Part shown: one piece after another, positions 1 through 8,454 of the stretch | How the letters are laid out: every line of letters begins with the position of its first letter | Numbering within the stretch: the stretch's first letter is position 1 | Source: Mycolicibacterium rhodesiae JS60 | GTDB taxonomy: Bacteria; Actinomycetota; Actinomycetes; Mycobacteriales; Mycobacteriaceae | Assembly (NCBI GenBank): GCA_000230935.2 | Contig: AGIQ01000006.1 | Span: forward strand, 211,507-275,506 | Direction of reading: 5' to 3' | DNA length: 64,000 nucleotides | The notes under the pieces: generated by a model | Database searches by the model: none | Seen by the model: the letters and a program-made list of their open reading frames with translations, nothing else | What the model was told of the DNA's origin: nothing | Program-made: the position numbers and the translations under genes

Positions 1-56
1 TGCCTGCTCCGGCGATGCTGCGATCGTCCGCTCCGCGTGAATCTGGGCCATGGTAG

Positions 57-1982
57 CTAGCGGTTGTCGAGAAGCTTCATCACCCTACGGCTGTTGTGCA
101 TTATGTGGTCACTGACGGGCAGTATCGGTATTCCATAGCTGAGCAAGTACAACTGCAGCGACGCAACACCTTTGGACGCGGCAGTGCGCCATTTCGCGAT
201 CAAGTCCATCATGTTGGGATTCATTCCGCCCTTCGCCCCTATGTCGGCCATCCCTTCGAGCAACTGAATGTCTGACAGCGGAACGATCCCGGGGGCGTAC
301 ACCTGCGGCTGAAGATGCTTGAACGCGTTAATGCTTCGGAGATTGATGTCAAACTGAGCCAGCAGTCCGGTGACGACGCCGGCGTCGGGCACGATGACGA
401 GCGGGGCGTACATCGTCTTGTTGTCGACCTTTTCGTTTTCCCAGCCGCCGTGCTTCTGGACGAGGTCGATGGTGGAGAGTAGTTGCTTATACTTGCCGCT
501 GCCGGTGTCCATGAAGATTCTCTCGACGTCGGCGCTGTATTCTTCCCAACTCGCAAGGCCTTGCGCCGCATCCGCTTTCACCGCGTGGTTGGTGGCGTCG
601 ATCACGATGCAATGGTCTTTGCCGAACAGCATCCAGTCACAGACCGACGGCGCTTCGCCCTTCTTCTGCGTCCACGCGGCCTGCATGTCGTCTTCGTCGA
701 CGATCGCTCGCAGATGGGGGCACTTGTCGTGGATGCGATGGAGAATCCCGCTGACGAATTGTTCGAACGCGTCATTCATCGCAGTCTTGAACCGATTGCG
801 CAGCGCTCCTGGGAAACTGGCCCACGCTTCGAAGTAGAGCTGTGCACCGCATAGCCGGTCGAGGGCCCATTGATGGCGGATGGCGACGAATGTGTTGTCA
901 TCGACGGCCAAGAAAGGGTACTGCGTGAGGGTGTAGCGCTGATGACTGATTGGCCCAGCGTTGCGATCCTCCTGCAACTTGGCCTTGAAGTCCTCCAGTC
1001 GCGGCGCCATGTCCGCGAAAAGGTAGTCGATCGCGGACTCCGACGCGCCGTCGGCCAGTAGTTCATCGCGGGTGAACCGGACCTGATGGCTCTTGGTGCT
1101 GCGCTTGATGATCCGGCGTCCGAGACGCATGACGTCGAGTAGTTCGACACCGGTGGCGATCTTAAAGGCGTCCGCGGGCGTCGCCCCCAGGCCGGTCGTC
1201 TTCGACCTCGACGCCCACTCCGTGAACCACAAGTCGAAGGAGTTCGAAAGCACGATCTCCAATCTCAGCGGCGCGTTGAAGAGCGCCGACGCGATTTCCT
1301 CCTGTATGAGCGGCTTGGCGTACTCGTGCATCTCTTCAGCGCCCATCTTCGGCAGCTTGCGCTGAAGCTTCGCGATTTCGGCGGCGGTGGGCACGTCGCC
1401 TGAGAACTCGGAGTTGAGGTTCTGTTCCGTCGTGATCGACAGCAGCATGTGCGTCAGTATGTTGCGGTCGATGACCGGTGCGGCGTCGGCTGCTGTGGCG
1501 TACTCGATGATCTCGCGCATAAGCTGCGCGGTCGCACGGGGCGAGATGAGCATGTCGTTGTAAATGACGATCCTGTTGAGGGCCTTCTCGCAAACGCCCC
1601 CGGTGCCGCCGCCAGCGAGGAAATCCCCCTCAACGTCGCGTACGCCCTGAGTTGTCGTGTAGGCCACGTCCCACTGCGCCTGGAGGCGGGCAACAGTTTC
1701 GAGAGCGTCGTAAAGGTTGATGCTGGCGAGTAGTTCGCGCCGCTCGTCGTCTGTCAGCGGGTTCAATCCAAGCAGTCCGCAGACGATCAGCTGCGGCTGC
1801 GACGTCAAGTAGGACATGGTGTGTGACATCAGGTCATCTGTCACCGGATTTCCGAGCGGCGGCATCGACGGCGGCGGCCGATTTCCGGGCGCAGCGGGCA
1901 CCCGGCCCGCGGCGAACAGAGGGTTGGGCTTGGGCGTGCTCTTGCCGCTGCGCGGACCCCGGTAGCGAGACTTACCCGACAT
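57..1982 (-). CDS. Large hypothetical protein, 641 aa
   Basis: Function not recognised. ATG 1982 is chosen as start because GAGAGG lies 10 nt upstream, whereas the in-frame ATG at 2000 has no ribosome site. The first 45 or so residues are rich in Pro, Arg and Gly; the rest looks globular and soluble, without membrane segments or signal peptide. Around residues 445-475 an Asp in CDWML is followed by a hydrophobic strand IVIDATNHAVK. That loosely recalls the acidic-strand-Lys arrangement of PD-(D/E)xK nucleases, but nothing else supports a nuclease. The gene overlaps the tail of a 46-codon reading frame upstream, so the two are probably cotranslated. Its place next to toxin/antitoxin genes would suit a defence or maintenance role, which is inference only. 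Confidence 0.75.
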   Translation of the reverse strand: MSGKSRYRGPRSGKSTPKPNPLFAAGRVPAAPGNRPPPSMPPLGNPVTDDLMSHTMSYLTSQPQLIVCGLLGLNPLTDDERRELLASINLYDALETVARLQAQWDVAYTTTQGVRDVEGDFLAGGGTGGVCEKALNRIVIYNDMLISPRATAQLMREIIEYATAADAAPVIDRNILTHMLLSITTEQNLNSEFSGDVPTAAEIAKLQRKLPKMGAEEMHEYAKPLIQEEIASALFNAPLRLEIVLSNSFDLWFTEWASRSKTTGLGATPADAFKIATGVELLDVMRLGRRIIKRSTKSHQVRFTRDELLADGASESAIDYLFADMAPRLEDFKAKLQEDRNAGPISHQRYTLTQYPFLAVDDNTFVAIRHQWALDRLCGAQLYFEAWASFPGALRNRFKTAMNDAFEQFVSGILHRIHDKCPHLRAIVDEDDMQAAWTQKKGEAPSVCDWMLFGKDHCIVIDATNHAVKADAAQGLASWEEYSADVERIFMDTGSGKYKQLLSTIDLVQKHGGWENEKVDNKTMYAPLVIVPDAGVVTGLLAQFDINLRSINAFKHLQPQVYAPGIVPLSDIQLLEGMADIGAKGGMNPNMMDLIAKWRTAASKGVASLQLYLLSYGIPILPVSDHIMHNSRRVMKLLDNR

Positions 1983-2112
1983 GAGCGTCGGCCCTCTCAT
2001 CGAGCAACTCGTTGATCTGACAGCTCGACGGTTCGCCGCTCTGTTCGCGGATCGACTGGCGCACGGCGACGAGCAACCTCAACTCGGCGTCGATGTCGTC
2101 ACGAGTGCGCAT
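1972..2112 (-). CDS. Small acidic helical protein, 46 aa
   Basis: A short reading frame starting MRTRDDIDAELRLL and ending 11 nt inside the next gene (start 1982). Composition is charged and helix-forming with no membrane segment. The overlap with the 641-aa gene suggests translational coupling, which is the main reason for calling it. A longer in-frame extension to 2253 exists but is Arg-rich and looks non-coding. No family recognised. Confidence 0.5.
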   Translation of the reverse strand: MRTRDDIDAELRLLVAVRQSIREQSGEPSSCQINELLDERADAHVG

Positions 2113-2308
2113 GTAGTCAAGGCTACGGAAGCGCGCTGACAACCAGCTAGCGAATTTTCGTCGGCAGTTCGAAGAAGTCCAGGCCCGATGGCCGCGGCGG
2201 CCGGATCGATCTAGGCAGAGCCATCTTTCGCGACGACGGATTCTTGGTCCCACTGCGCGCGGACGCCCGCCGCCGCGGCGGCCACGGCGGTGGTCCCCCG
2301 CTCGTCGC

Positions 2309-2782
2309 TCACCGGCCTGTCGCCGCGCGCAGCTCGGCGGCGCGCGCTTCGAGGTCTTCTAGCGCCGACTGGTCGGTATTGAGCGCATTCCGACGGGCCG
2401 CCGCCTCCGATTCGAGCTCGGCGAGTCGGTCCTGTTCTGACTGTGCGCGTCGGGTCTCGACGAAAGCCTTGACTGCGGGCGATTTGTTGGATTGGCCGAT
2501 GCGCACGGAGACGGAGAGGTACACCTCGTCGCTGCCGGCGCTGTCGCGGTATGGCGACGGTGATACCAGCGGTGAGAGGTCGCCCCCGTCGTCGCGGCCC
2601 TTTCGCTCCCAGATGGCTCCTGCTCGAAACTCGGCTTGCACGTTGCGGTTGCTCGACAATGCTTCGATCAGAGCGGCGAGCAAGCTCTCGGCTTCTACGG
2701 GGTCGGTGATCACGGGGATCTGGTCGCGGATGAGATCGCCCAGGATGCCTTTGCGATCGGGGCTGATGATGTCGCGGTCCAT
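2309..2782 (-). CDS. Hypothetical protein with C-terminal coiled coil, 157 aa
   Basis: Start ATG 2782 is preceded by GGAAAGG at the right distance; an upstream in-frame start at 2812 lacks such a site. The N-terminal half begins MDRDIISPDRKGILGDLIRD and is mixed alpha/beta; the last 50 residues are Glu/Ala/Arg/Leu-rich and should form a coiled coil. No signal peptide or membrane segment. Same strand as its neighbours on both sides, with a 44-nt gap to the DUF2510 gene upstream, so probably one operon. No function can be assigned. Confidence 0.7.
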   Translation of the reverse strand: MDRDIISPDRKGILGDLIRDQIPVITDPVEAESLLAALIEALSSNRNVQAEFRAGAIWERKGRDDGGDLSPLVSPSPYRDSAGSDEVYLSVSVRIGQSNKSPAVKAFVETRRAQSEQDRLAELESEAAARRNALNTDQSALEDLEARAAELRAATGR

Positions 2783-2825
2783 GATGTGCCTTTCCGCTGG
2801 GTATTCAACCAATTGTTCACGCTAG

Positions 2826-3236
2826 TTAAGCGGCGTGGTGGGTGGTGCCGGGATCGTCGTCGGCGTCGGATGGTGGGTAGTGGCCGTAAATGCCGCGGTC
2901 GTCGCCGTCGATGAGGAGTGCGTTCTGCTCGTCGGCGTCGGCGGCCAGGCGGGCGCGGCGGCGGCGTTCCCAGCGGACGGCCCAGGCGGTGGCGGCGGTG
3001 ATGGCGAGGGTGGGGGCCAGCCACTCCCATTGCCACACCATGCAGGCGATCCAGAAGACGATGAGGGTGGTCCAGCCGGGGTGGCGTTGGAACCAGTCCT
3101 TGGCCGGCGGGGACGCGACGGGTACGAGGATGACGTTGGGTGCGGCGATGGCGTCGGTCCATTGGTCGCCGTCCCAGAAGCGTTGTTGGGGGGCGCCTGT
3201 GGGATCGGGGTACCAGCCGGCTTCTGGAGTGTCCAT
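2826..3236 (-). CDS. DUF2510 membrane protein, 136 aa
   Basis: Residues 6-27 carry the DUF2510 signature (AGWYPDPTG... RFWDGDQWT), a short Trp-rich motif common at the N-terminus of actinobacterial membrane proteins. Two hydrophobic segments follow at about residues 55-71 and 73-88, then an Arg-rich cytoplasmic stretch and an acidic tail ending in DDDPGTTHHAA. ATG 3236 is chosen because AAGGAGG lies 7 nt upstream; the longer form would add a Thr-rich stretch encoded by simple CGT repeats. DUF2510 is thought to act as a small docking domain but has no settled function. It probably leads the minus-strand group 57-3236 and is divergent from the gene at 3387. Confidence 0.85.
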   Translation of the reverse strand: MDTPEAGWYPDPTGAPQQRFWDGDQWTDAIAAPNVILVPVASPPAKDWFQRHPGWTTLIVFWIACMVWQWEWLAPTLAITAATAWAVRWERRRRARLAADADEQNALLIDGDDRGIYGHYPPSDADDDPGTTHHAA

Positions 3237-3299
3237 GGCGTCGCCTCCTTGCTGTGGCGTCGTCGTCGTCGTCGTGTTTGTCGATCGCATGAACCCACC

Positions 3300-3386
3300 G
3301 TAGCACTCTTTACTGTTTCATGTATAGTTCTTTACGTGAGGCGTTGCGCGCACCCCGCGCGACGACGACGGCCGAAGGAGCCCACG
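3300..3386 (+). promoter_or_regulatory. Promoter region of the 3387 gene with TGTATAGT box
   Basis: An AT-rich island in the divergent gap contains TGTATAGTTCTTTAC at 3321-3335, with TATAGT as a likely -10 element, followed by a GAAGGAG ribosome site at 3374-3380. The same 15-base box with two changes recurs at 17748-17762 ahead of the ADP-ribosylglycohydrolase gene. Confidence 0.5.
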
Positions 3387-4094
3387 ATGGCGTTCACCAA
3401 GGAGCAAGCGAAGGCCAGCGATCGACGCCTGGCCGAACTGACCACCGCCTACTGGGCGGCCACTGACCGGCTGACCGACGCCGTGGACGCACTGCATCGC
3501 GCGGCGGGCGAGCGGGCGCGCACAGGAGCGCGCAGGTGGACGCTGACCGAGACGCAGGCCCGTGAGCAGGCCCAACGGATCACCGCCGACGACGATCAGC
3601 CGCAGTGGGTTCGTGACCGCGCCGCCGCCGCGCCCGGGCGAGTCGACGAGGCGCGCAGCGCGCGCGATGCCGCCGACGATGCGGTGCGCGCGCACGAGGT
3701 GCAGTGGCGCGACAACGGTCGGTGGTCGCGCTTCTTCGTGGTGCAGGGCGGGCACATCCATCAGTCGCCCGCGTGTCACTCGTTGCGGCCGACGACTCGG
3801 TTGGGGTGGCTGCCGGAGTTGTCGGGTGAGTCGGAGGCCGATGCGGTGGCCGCGCACGGCCCGACGCTGTGCACGCATTGCTTCGCGTCGGCTCCGGTGG
3901 AGTGGACGACGCAGCATCAGGTGATCGATCCGCTGGCCTGCTTGGGGAAGTCGGTCGTGTCGGGCTCGTTTCGGCCGCGGATGCACGGTGGAATTGGCGT
4001 GTGTGGTGAGTGTGGTCAGTTGGTGACGGTGACCAGTACTGGCAAGGTCCGCAAGCACAAGAAGCAGCAGGAGGATGGGGCGGTGGCGTCGTGA
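3387..4094 (+). CDS. Cys-rich zinc-ribbon-like protein, 235 aa
   Basis: Start ATG 3387 follows GAAGGAG. The first 110 residues are helical and charged, probably a coiled coil. The second half holds several Cys/His groups: SPACHSL, TLCTHCF and, at the end, GVCGECGQLVTVTSTGKVRKH, a CxxC plus basic His pattern typical of small zinc ribbons in phage and plasmid proteins. The last codon overlaps the next gene as GTGA, so the two are translationally coupled. Likely a nucleic-acid-associated accessory protein; the exact role is unknown. Confidence 0.8.
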   Translation: MAFTKEQAKASDRRLAELTTAYWAATDRLTDAVDALHRAAGERARTGARRWTLTETQAREQAQRITADDDQPQWVRDRAAAAPGRVDEARSARDAADDAVRAHEVQWRDNGRWSRFFVVQGGHIHQSPACHSLRPTTRLGWLPELSGESEADAVAAHGPTLCTHCFASAPVEWTTQHQVIDPLACLGKSVVSGSFRPRMHGGIGVCGECGQLVTVTSTGKVRKHKKQQEDGAVAS

Positions 4095-4462
4095 GGGTGG
4101 AGGTGAGGACGCCGGCGGAGATGGTCGCGCTCTACGACTTGCCGGGTGTTGCGTCGACGGCCACTGACGGAGAGGTCTTGGCTGCGGTCGCGGAGGCGAG
4201 CCCGGTGCGGGAGGCCGAGGTCGTGGTCGTCGGTGCCCCGTACGTGTTCGCGCGGGGCCTGGATGAGTTGGCGGCGCAGGGCAAGCGGCTGCAGCAGGCC
4301 GAGGATCGGCTGGGCGGGGAGAAGGATGCGGCCAAGCAGCTGGCGCGGCAGTTCTTCGACGACGGGATGCCCAAGCAGACGATCGCCACGACGTTGGGGG
4401 TCACGCGGCCGACGCTGGACTCGTGGCTCGGCGACGGCGCGCGTCGACGCAGAGGCGGGTGA
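4091..4462 (+). CDS. Small protein with C-terminal helix-turn-helix, 123 aa
   Basis: GTG 4091 overlaps the stop of the previous gene by 4 nt (GTGA), which fixes the start. The C-terminal 30 residues (MPKQTIATTLGVTRPTLDSW) match a resolvase/Hin-like helix-turn-helix. The N-terminal part is a mixed fold with a coiled-coil stretch around residues 60-95. Probably a DNA-binding regulator or accessory factor working with the zinc-ribbon protein encoded just upstream. Confidence 0.75.
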   Translation: MRVEVRTPAEMVALYDLPGVASTATDGEVLAAVAEASPVREAEVVVVGAPYVFARGLDELAAQGKRLQQAEDRLGGEKDAAKQLARQFFDDGMPKQTIATTLGVTRPTLDSWLGDGARRRRGG

Positions 4463-4578
4463 TCGCGGTGGTCTTGGCGGTATTGGAGCCGTCGGCGACG
4501 CGCCGGCGCCCCCCATCGGCAGCCGCACGCAGTGTGACCAGCCGTTATGACACGTCCCCAAATTGCTACTATCGCTGC

Positions 4579-5253
4579 ATGGCCCAGGCCGAGGTGTGGC
4601 GCCGGCTGACCGACCTGGCGGCCAACCAGTTCGGGTTGTTCACCGCCGCTCAGGCTCGACTTCACGGTGTCCCCCGCTACGAGTTGGCGCGCCGAACGGC
4701 TGCCGGCGAACTCGTCCGCGTCCACCACGGGGTGTACGGATTCACCGAGGACGCCGCCGACATGCACCGCTTCGAAAGCTGGGCAGCGCAGTGGCTGGCA
4801 CTGCGGCCCGAAGCCGACGTCGACGCACGCCGCGCGGATCCGGACTGCATCATCAGCCACGACAGCGCCGCTGTCATCCGCGATCTGGGCACCGTCGTCG
4901 CTCGAGGCTTGTTCTTGAGCGGGCCGCGGCGCATCAACACCCGGTCGGCCACCGTGCACACCTACCGGCGCGACATCGGGCCCTACGGAACCGACTGGGA
5001 CATTGTCGAAGGCCTGCCGGTGGCCACCGCGGCCCTGATCATCGCCGACCTTGCGCGTGAACACCTCGACGGTGCGCACCAGGGTGGCGTCATCGTCGAC
5101 GCGGTCGATGCCGGCGTGGTGACGGTGGATGAGGTGGCTGCGCGGTTGGATCCGTTCGCCGGCGAGTGGGGTGAGCTCGACGGGTTGGCGTTGGCGCGGC
5201 GGTTCGCCGCCGCCGCCGGCCGTCCGCTTCAGCACCTGCCGGTCGGCGGGTAG
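4579..5253 (+). CDS. abiEi: AbiEi-family antitoxin
   Basis: 224 aa. The N-terminus has the winged-helix pattern of AbiEi_4 antitoxins (LTDLAANQFGLFTAAQARLH, then RRTAAGELVRVHHGVYGF), followed by the C-terminal core with ISHDSAAVIRDLG and LPVATAALIIADL. AbiEi proteins bind inverted repeats in their own promoter and counteract the AbiEii nucleotidyltransferase in type IV toxin/antitoxin systems that also act in phage abortive infection. The stop codon directly abuts the ATG of the toxin gene at 5254, the usual AbiE layout. ATG 4579 is taken because homology begins there; the upstream extension is Arg/Pro-rich. Confidence 0.9.
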   Translation: MAQAEVWRRLTDLAANQFGLFTAAQARLHGVPRYELARRTAAGELVRVHHGVYGFTEDAADMHRFESWAAQWLALRPEADVDARRADPDCIISHDSAAVIRDLGTVVARGLFLSGPRRINTRSATVHTYRRDIGPYGTDWDIVEGLPVATAALIIADLAREHLDGAHQGGVIVDAVDAGVVTVDEVAARLDPFAGEWGELDGLALARRFAAAAGRPLQHLPVGG

Positions 5254-6273
5254 ATGTGCAAGGCCAGCGACGAGCCCGGTGGTCCGAAGCGGTGTTCGGC
5301 CGACGCCCGGGCGCGTGCACAGCAGTCGCATGACCAGGTCGAGGAACTCGAGCGGCGGGCCCGCGCGATCAGCGCGCAGCTCGACGCGGGCCGCACCTAC
5401 GGCTCCGAGCAAGCGTTCCGCGCGGCGCTGAACACCCGCATCCGCGCCATCGCGAAGGACACCGGGGCCGACGGTGTGGAGATCGCGCGTCGTTTCGCAT
5501 TGCAGCAGTTCATCTCTCGGCTGTTCGACCGCCATCCGTCGGCGTTCGTGGTGACGGGTGGGACGGCCCTGCAGTTCCGGACCGAGGAGGCGCGCACGAC
5601 TGCCGACCTCGACCTGGCGGCCACGGCAATGGTGGACGATCTGTCTGCGGCGCTGAATGCGGCCGGTCAGCGGCGCGGCGGTGAGCACGGCGACTTCGAG
5701 GTGTCGGTGACAGCCACCAGCCCTGGATCGTTCACCGGCCGAATTCTGTACCGGCTCAACGGCGCGCGATTCGCCGTGGCCAAGCTCGACGTCGTCGTCG
5801 GCCGGGAGTTCCCGTTCGACCCCGATGTGGTGGTGCCGGCGCCGATCGTTGCGATCGACGACGTCCTGCCGATGCCGCGCGTCCGGGCCTACGCGGTGGC
5901 CTCGCATGTGGCCGACAAGGTGGCTGCGATGTACGAAACCCACGGCAGCGCAGGGACGTCGCCGTCGACGCGGTCACACGACCTGGCCGACATCGTGATC
6001 TTGTCGCGGTGCGCGGTCGTCGACGCCGGCGAGTTGCGCGCGGCGGTGCGCGGCCAGGAAGCGCGCCGCGGCGTCACGGTCCCCACTCCCCTGGTGCTGC
6101 CGAGCTCGGAGTGGCGGCGTAGCTACCCGGCGCGGGTGGCTGCCGGCGGGGCGCCGGAGGAGTTGCGTGATGTCGACGAGGCGCTCGTCGCGGCAGACCG
6201 GTTCGTCGGTGCGGTGCTCGACGGTCGGGTTGAGTCGGGGACCTGGGATCCGCACCAACGCGCCTGGATTTGA
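5254..6273 (+). CDS. abiEii: AbiEii-family nucleotidyltransferase toxin with N-terminal MCKAS tag
   Basis: 339 aa. The core carries the nucleotidyltransferase signature GG(102-103)T...DLD, with acidic residues D118 and D120, as in AbiEii/MenA toxins that transfer nucleotides to RNA and stop growth. The oddity is the front end: before the enzyme come about 80 extra residues, starting with the 19-residue module MCKASDEPGGPKRCSADAR (Cys at 2 and 14) and a coiled coil. This module recurs at the N-terminus of four other proteins in the window. The ATG follows the antitoxin stop with no gap, so it is certainly read from the antitoxin message. Confidence 0.9.
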   Translation: MCKASDEPGGPKRCSADARARAQQSHDQVEELERRARAISAQLDAGRTYGSEQAFRAALNTRIRAIAKDTGADGVEIARRFALQQFISRLFDRHPSAFVVTGGTALQFRTEEARTTADLDLAATAMVDDLSAALNAAGQRRGGEHGDFEVSVTATSPGSFTGRILYRLNGARFAVAKLDVVVGREFPFDPDVVVPAPIVAIDDVLPMPRVRAYAVASHVADKVAAMYETHGSAGTSPSTRSHDLADIVILSRCAVVDAGELRAAVRGQEARRGVTVPTPLVLPSSEWRRSYPARVAAGGAPEELRDVDEALVAADRFVGAVLDGRVESGTWDPHQRAWI

Positions 6274-6315
6274 AAGCCGTGCCGGGACTTGCGGTGTCGT
6301 CACGTCCCGGCTGGC

Positions 6316-6783
6316 TTAGTCACAGGTCATCGACGGGAAGTGCTGTCGAGATGATGCGTTGATGAATCGCTGGGTGATTGTGGGCTGCCGCCCGTTGACG
6401 TGAGAGCTCCGGGCGAACTTCTGCTCGACCACGGATTTCGTTGTCTGGTAGGCACCTTCAAGTTCGAAGGTCGGTGTGAACACGATGACGAGCAGGGTGT
6501 CGTACTTGTCGCCGCGGATGGCGCTGATCTTCGTGCGCCTACTGGAAGTGCGCCACAGGCCCTTGATCTGGACGTACTCGCCGTCCGGGGTGAGGACGTC
6601 CCAGCCCTTCTCGGAGAAGCCTGCGCGTGTACCGCCGAGGTGCTCGTGGCCGATGGCTTCGGCGAGGTCTCCGATCACGTTGTTGGTGCGCAGAATGTTT
6701 CGCCGCTTCAGCTCGGTTGCGGTCGCCGCCCAGAGATTGATGACGTCGTAGGTGCTGAGTTGCCGCAGGTCGGTAGCCACCAC
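6316..6783 (-). CDS. PD-(D/E)xK-like nuclease family protein, 155 aa
   Basis: The pattern NNVIGDLAEAIGHEHLGG followed by GWDVLTPDGEYVQIKG fits the restriction-endonuclease-like fold: an N-terminal Glu helix, then a Gly-Trp-Asp strand and an acid-x-Lys strand (D in WDV, Q-I-K). Known relatives annotated as DUF6998-like have the same organisation. The start is a GTG at 6783 without a clear ribosome site, so a slightly different start is possible. It is convergent with the AbiE toxin gene and could be an orphan restriction or repair nuclease. Cofactor use and target are unknown. Confidence 0.7.
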   Translation of the reverse strand: MVATDLRQLSTYDVINLWAATATELKRRNILRTNNVIGDLAEAIGHEHLGGTRAGFSEKGWDVLTPDGEYVQIKGLWRTSSRRTKISAIRGDKYDTLLVIVFTPTFELEGAYQTTKSVVEQKFARSSHVNGRQPTITQRFINASSRQHFPSMTCD

Positions 6784-6896
6784 CGCATGGTAGGTGGGGC
6801 TATTCGTATCCGACGATCATTCCGCCGGGATGCAAGCCGTACCGCATCCCGTTTGTCGGATCTCGTTGGCCGATCTTCACTACCTGGATCAGTGGA

Positions 6897-7169
6897 TCAG
6901 GTGGTCCCGTCTGGGTAGTCCACTTCCAAGGCGCCGTCGAACAGCTGGAGAACGTACTCGGCAACGGCCTGTACGGCATTGTCGGTGGCGTCTTCCTTCG
7001 CGTCGGTCAAGGCGTCTTGCGCATCATTGATCGGCCCCGCCAGCACCTGGTTGGAGGCCACGTCGAACTGGACACCGAACTTCCTCGACCGGTCCGTCAC
7101 CATCTGCTCGAACCTCTTCCTTGCTCGCTCCAGTGGCTCAGCGTTGGCCGATCTGGTTGGCCCTCGCAC
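6897..7169 (-). CDS. Hypothetical protein, 90 aa
   Basis: Helical, acidic C-terminus; no recognised family. The start is uncertain: GTG 7169 or ATG 7103, neither with a convincing ribosome site. Kept because the composition (few rare codons, Asp/Ala/Glu helices such as DAQDALTDAKEDATDNAVQ) is protein-like and it lies in a run of same-strand small genes. Confidence 0.5.
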   Translation of the reverse strand: MRGPTRSANAEPLERARKRFEQMVTDRSRKFGVQFDVASNQVLAGPINDAQDALTDAKEDATDNAVQAVAEYVLQLFDGALEVDYPDGTT

Positions 7170-7253
7170 TCAAGTATGTCGCCAATGATGGTGAGGTTCG
7201 GCCGGACCGCCCGTGCGAACGCCCGTGCAACCAATTGCCATGACGAGGCTCAG

Positions 7254-7706
7254 CTAGCCGGGCATCGAGCAGGCGGTACATATGCCGGTGTTGTCGTCGT
7301 AGGTGGCTTGCCAGGCGCATGTGCCGGTAATGGTCTCGCAGGCTGTGTGCTCGGTGCACCCGCACTGCCGACACACGCGCGGGTAGGCCCATTCGATGCG
7401 CGTGACCTCGGTGTCGGCGGATACCGCGCGATGGGTCGAGCGGAAGAAGTCGACGAACTCGAGGGGAGTCATATCGGGGAATCCTTCTGCGATCACATCG
7501 TCGGCCGTGATCGAGTCCAGGCGCTCGCGGCGCACTGAGACGATGTCGACGGTGACGATCCGCTCAAGTGGTTCGCCGGGACGCCGGCCACGGACCTTTG
7601 GGCACAGAGTCACCTGATCGCCGATCCTGAGCCTCTGCCAGCCCGTGCGCCTGGTCACCGTCTTGTGTCGACGTCGCACCTGCTCGGTCGTCAATGCCAC
7701 ACTCAT
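7254..7706 (-). CDS. ASCH-domain-like protein with C-terminal zinc ribbon, 150 aa
   Basis: The N-terminus MSVALTTEQVRRRHKTVTRR, GWQRLRIGDQVTLCPKV and the EGFPDMTPLEFVDFF helix are the hallmarks of ASCH/PUA-like proteins common in actinophages; these bind RNA or modified nucleotides. The C-terminus adds a Cys-rich module (CRQCGCTEHTACETITGTC... CTAC) likely to hold zinc. ATG 7706 shares one base with the TGA of the upstream gene, so translation is coupled. It belongs to the phage-like block 7254-9059. Confidence 0.75.
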   Translation of the reverse strand: MSVALTTEQVRRRHKTVTRRTGWQRLRIGDQVTLCPKVRGRRPGEPLERIVTVDIVSVRRERLDSITADDVIAEGFPDMTPLEFVDFFRSTHRAVSADTEVTRIEWAYPRVCRQCGCTEHTACETITGTCAWQATYDDNTGICTACSMPG

Positions 7707-8014
7707 CAACCTCGGCATCCGCCAGTCTCCTTGTGCGAGTTATGTTCTAGCCGGGCGTTGAACGCCTCAGCGGTCTGATCGACGCCGTTGAGCCGCCAGT
7801 AGACTGCGGCGCCCGGCGAACCGGCGGTGCGTGTGACCACCCCGACCCGTGCGAGAGAGCGCAGCTGCGGCAGAACGTAGGCATGGTGTTCGAAATTGTT
7901 GAACCCGGCCAGGCGACAAAGCTCCGGGGTTGAAATGGACACTCCATTGGCCCCGTGGAGGGCTGCAAGCAGGCGTTTCCGGAGGGCAATCGTTGCAGGT
8001 TTCACGGCGGCCAT
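7706..8014 (-). CDS. Small winged-helix-like DNA-binding protein, 102 aa
   Basis: The sequence reads as a winged helix: KRLLAALHGANGVSISTPEL, then LCRLAGFNNFEHHAYVLPQL as the recognition region and a beta wing GVVTRTAGSPGAAVYWRL. Its stop overlaps the ASCH gene start and its own start follows the upstream stop by 2 nt, placing it inside a tight operon. Probably a regulator of this block; target unknown. Confidence 0.7.
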   Translation of the reverse strand: MAAVKPATIALRKRLLAALHGANGVSISTPELCRLAGFNNFEHHAYVLPQLRSLARVGVVTRTAGSPGAAVYWRLNGVDQTAEAFNARLEHNSHKETGGCRG

Positions 8015-8016
8015 GA

Positions 8017-8454
8017 CTACCTGCTCTCGGCACCTTCACCGGGGACTCCCCCGGTCACGCCGCGGATAAGCCGTTGAGCGACGAGGCGGTGGATCTTCGA
8101 ACGCTCTTCGTCTGTGAGTTCTGTGCCGGTCTCCAGTGCGTAGTCGTTGACGGTGCAGTAGTCGAGCTCGCGGGACGAGTCGGCGAGCCATTCGGCGATC
8201 TCTTCGGCGATGTCGTCGAGGACGAGCGCCGGATGCCGCCGGAATGGGTGCGCCGAGTGTGGACCCTGGAATTCATCGTGTCGATGCCATACACCTGCCG
8301 CGGGTGTGCCGGGACAGTCTTCTATTGGGAGTCCGTGCCAGGCTCGGCTGCACACGCAGTACAGATCATCAGCCTCGTTGGCGGTCGATTCGCCACCTCT
8401 GATTTGCCCATCGATCAGTACGGCGATCTCATCGAGCACACCTTGCTTGTTCAT
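8017..8454 (-). CDS. Hypothetical protein, 145 aa
   Basis: Unrecognised. It contains several Cys residues in the first third (DDLYCVCSRAWHGLPIEDC), which could bind a metal, followed by an acidic helical half. ATG 8454 overlaps the TGA of the 202-aa gene upstream (ATGA), and the stop lies 2 nt before the winged-helix gene. The organisation is typical of phage or plasmid early operons. Confidence 0.75.
   Translation of the reverse strand: MNKQGVLDEIAVLIDGQIRGGESTANEADDLYCVCSRAWHGLPIEDCPGTPAAGVWHRHDEFQGPHSAHPFRRHPALVLDDIAEEIAEWLADSSRELDYCTVNDYALETGTELTDEERSKIHRLVAQRLIRGVTGGVPGEGAESR

Noticed and set aside
3240..3275. CGT-type trinucleotide run encoding poly-Thr on the minus strand
   Set aside because: It falls upstream of the preferred DUF2510 start, so it is simple sequence rather than a coding repeat.
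2835..3386. Plus-strand extension of the zinc-ribbon gene to 2835
   Set aside because: Gly/Val repeats antisense to the DUF2510 gene; the ribosome site and AT-rich promoter support ATG 3387.
4132..5943. 603-codon open frame on the minus strand across the AbiE genes
   Set aside because: His/Arg/Pro-rich composition and full overlap with well-supported plus-strand AbiEi/AbiEii genes; a typical high-GC antisense frame.
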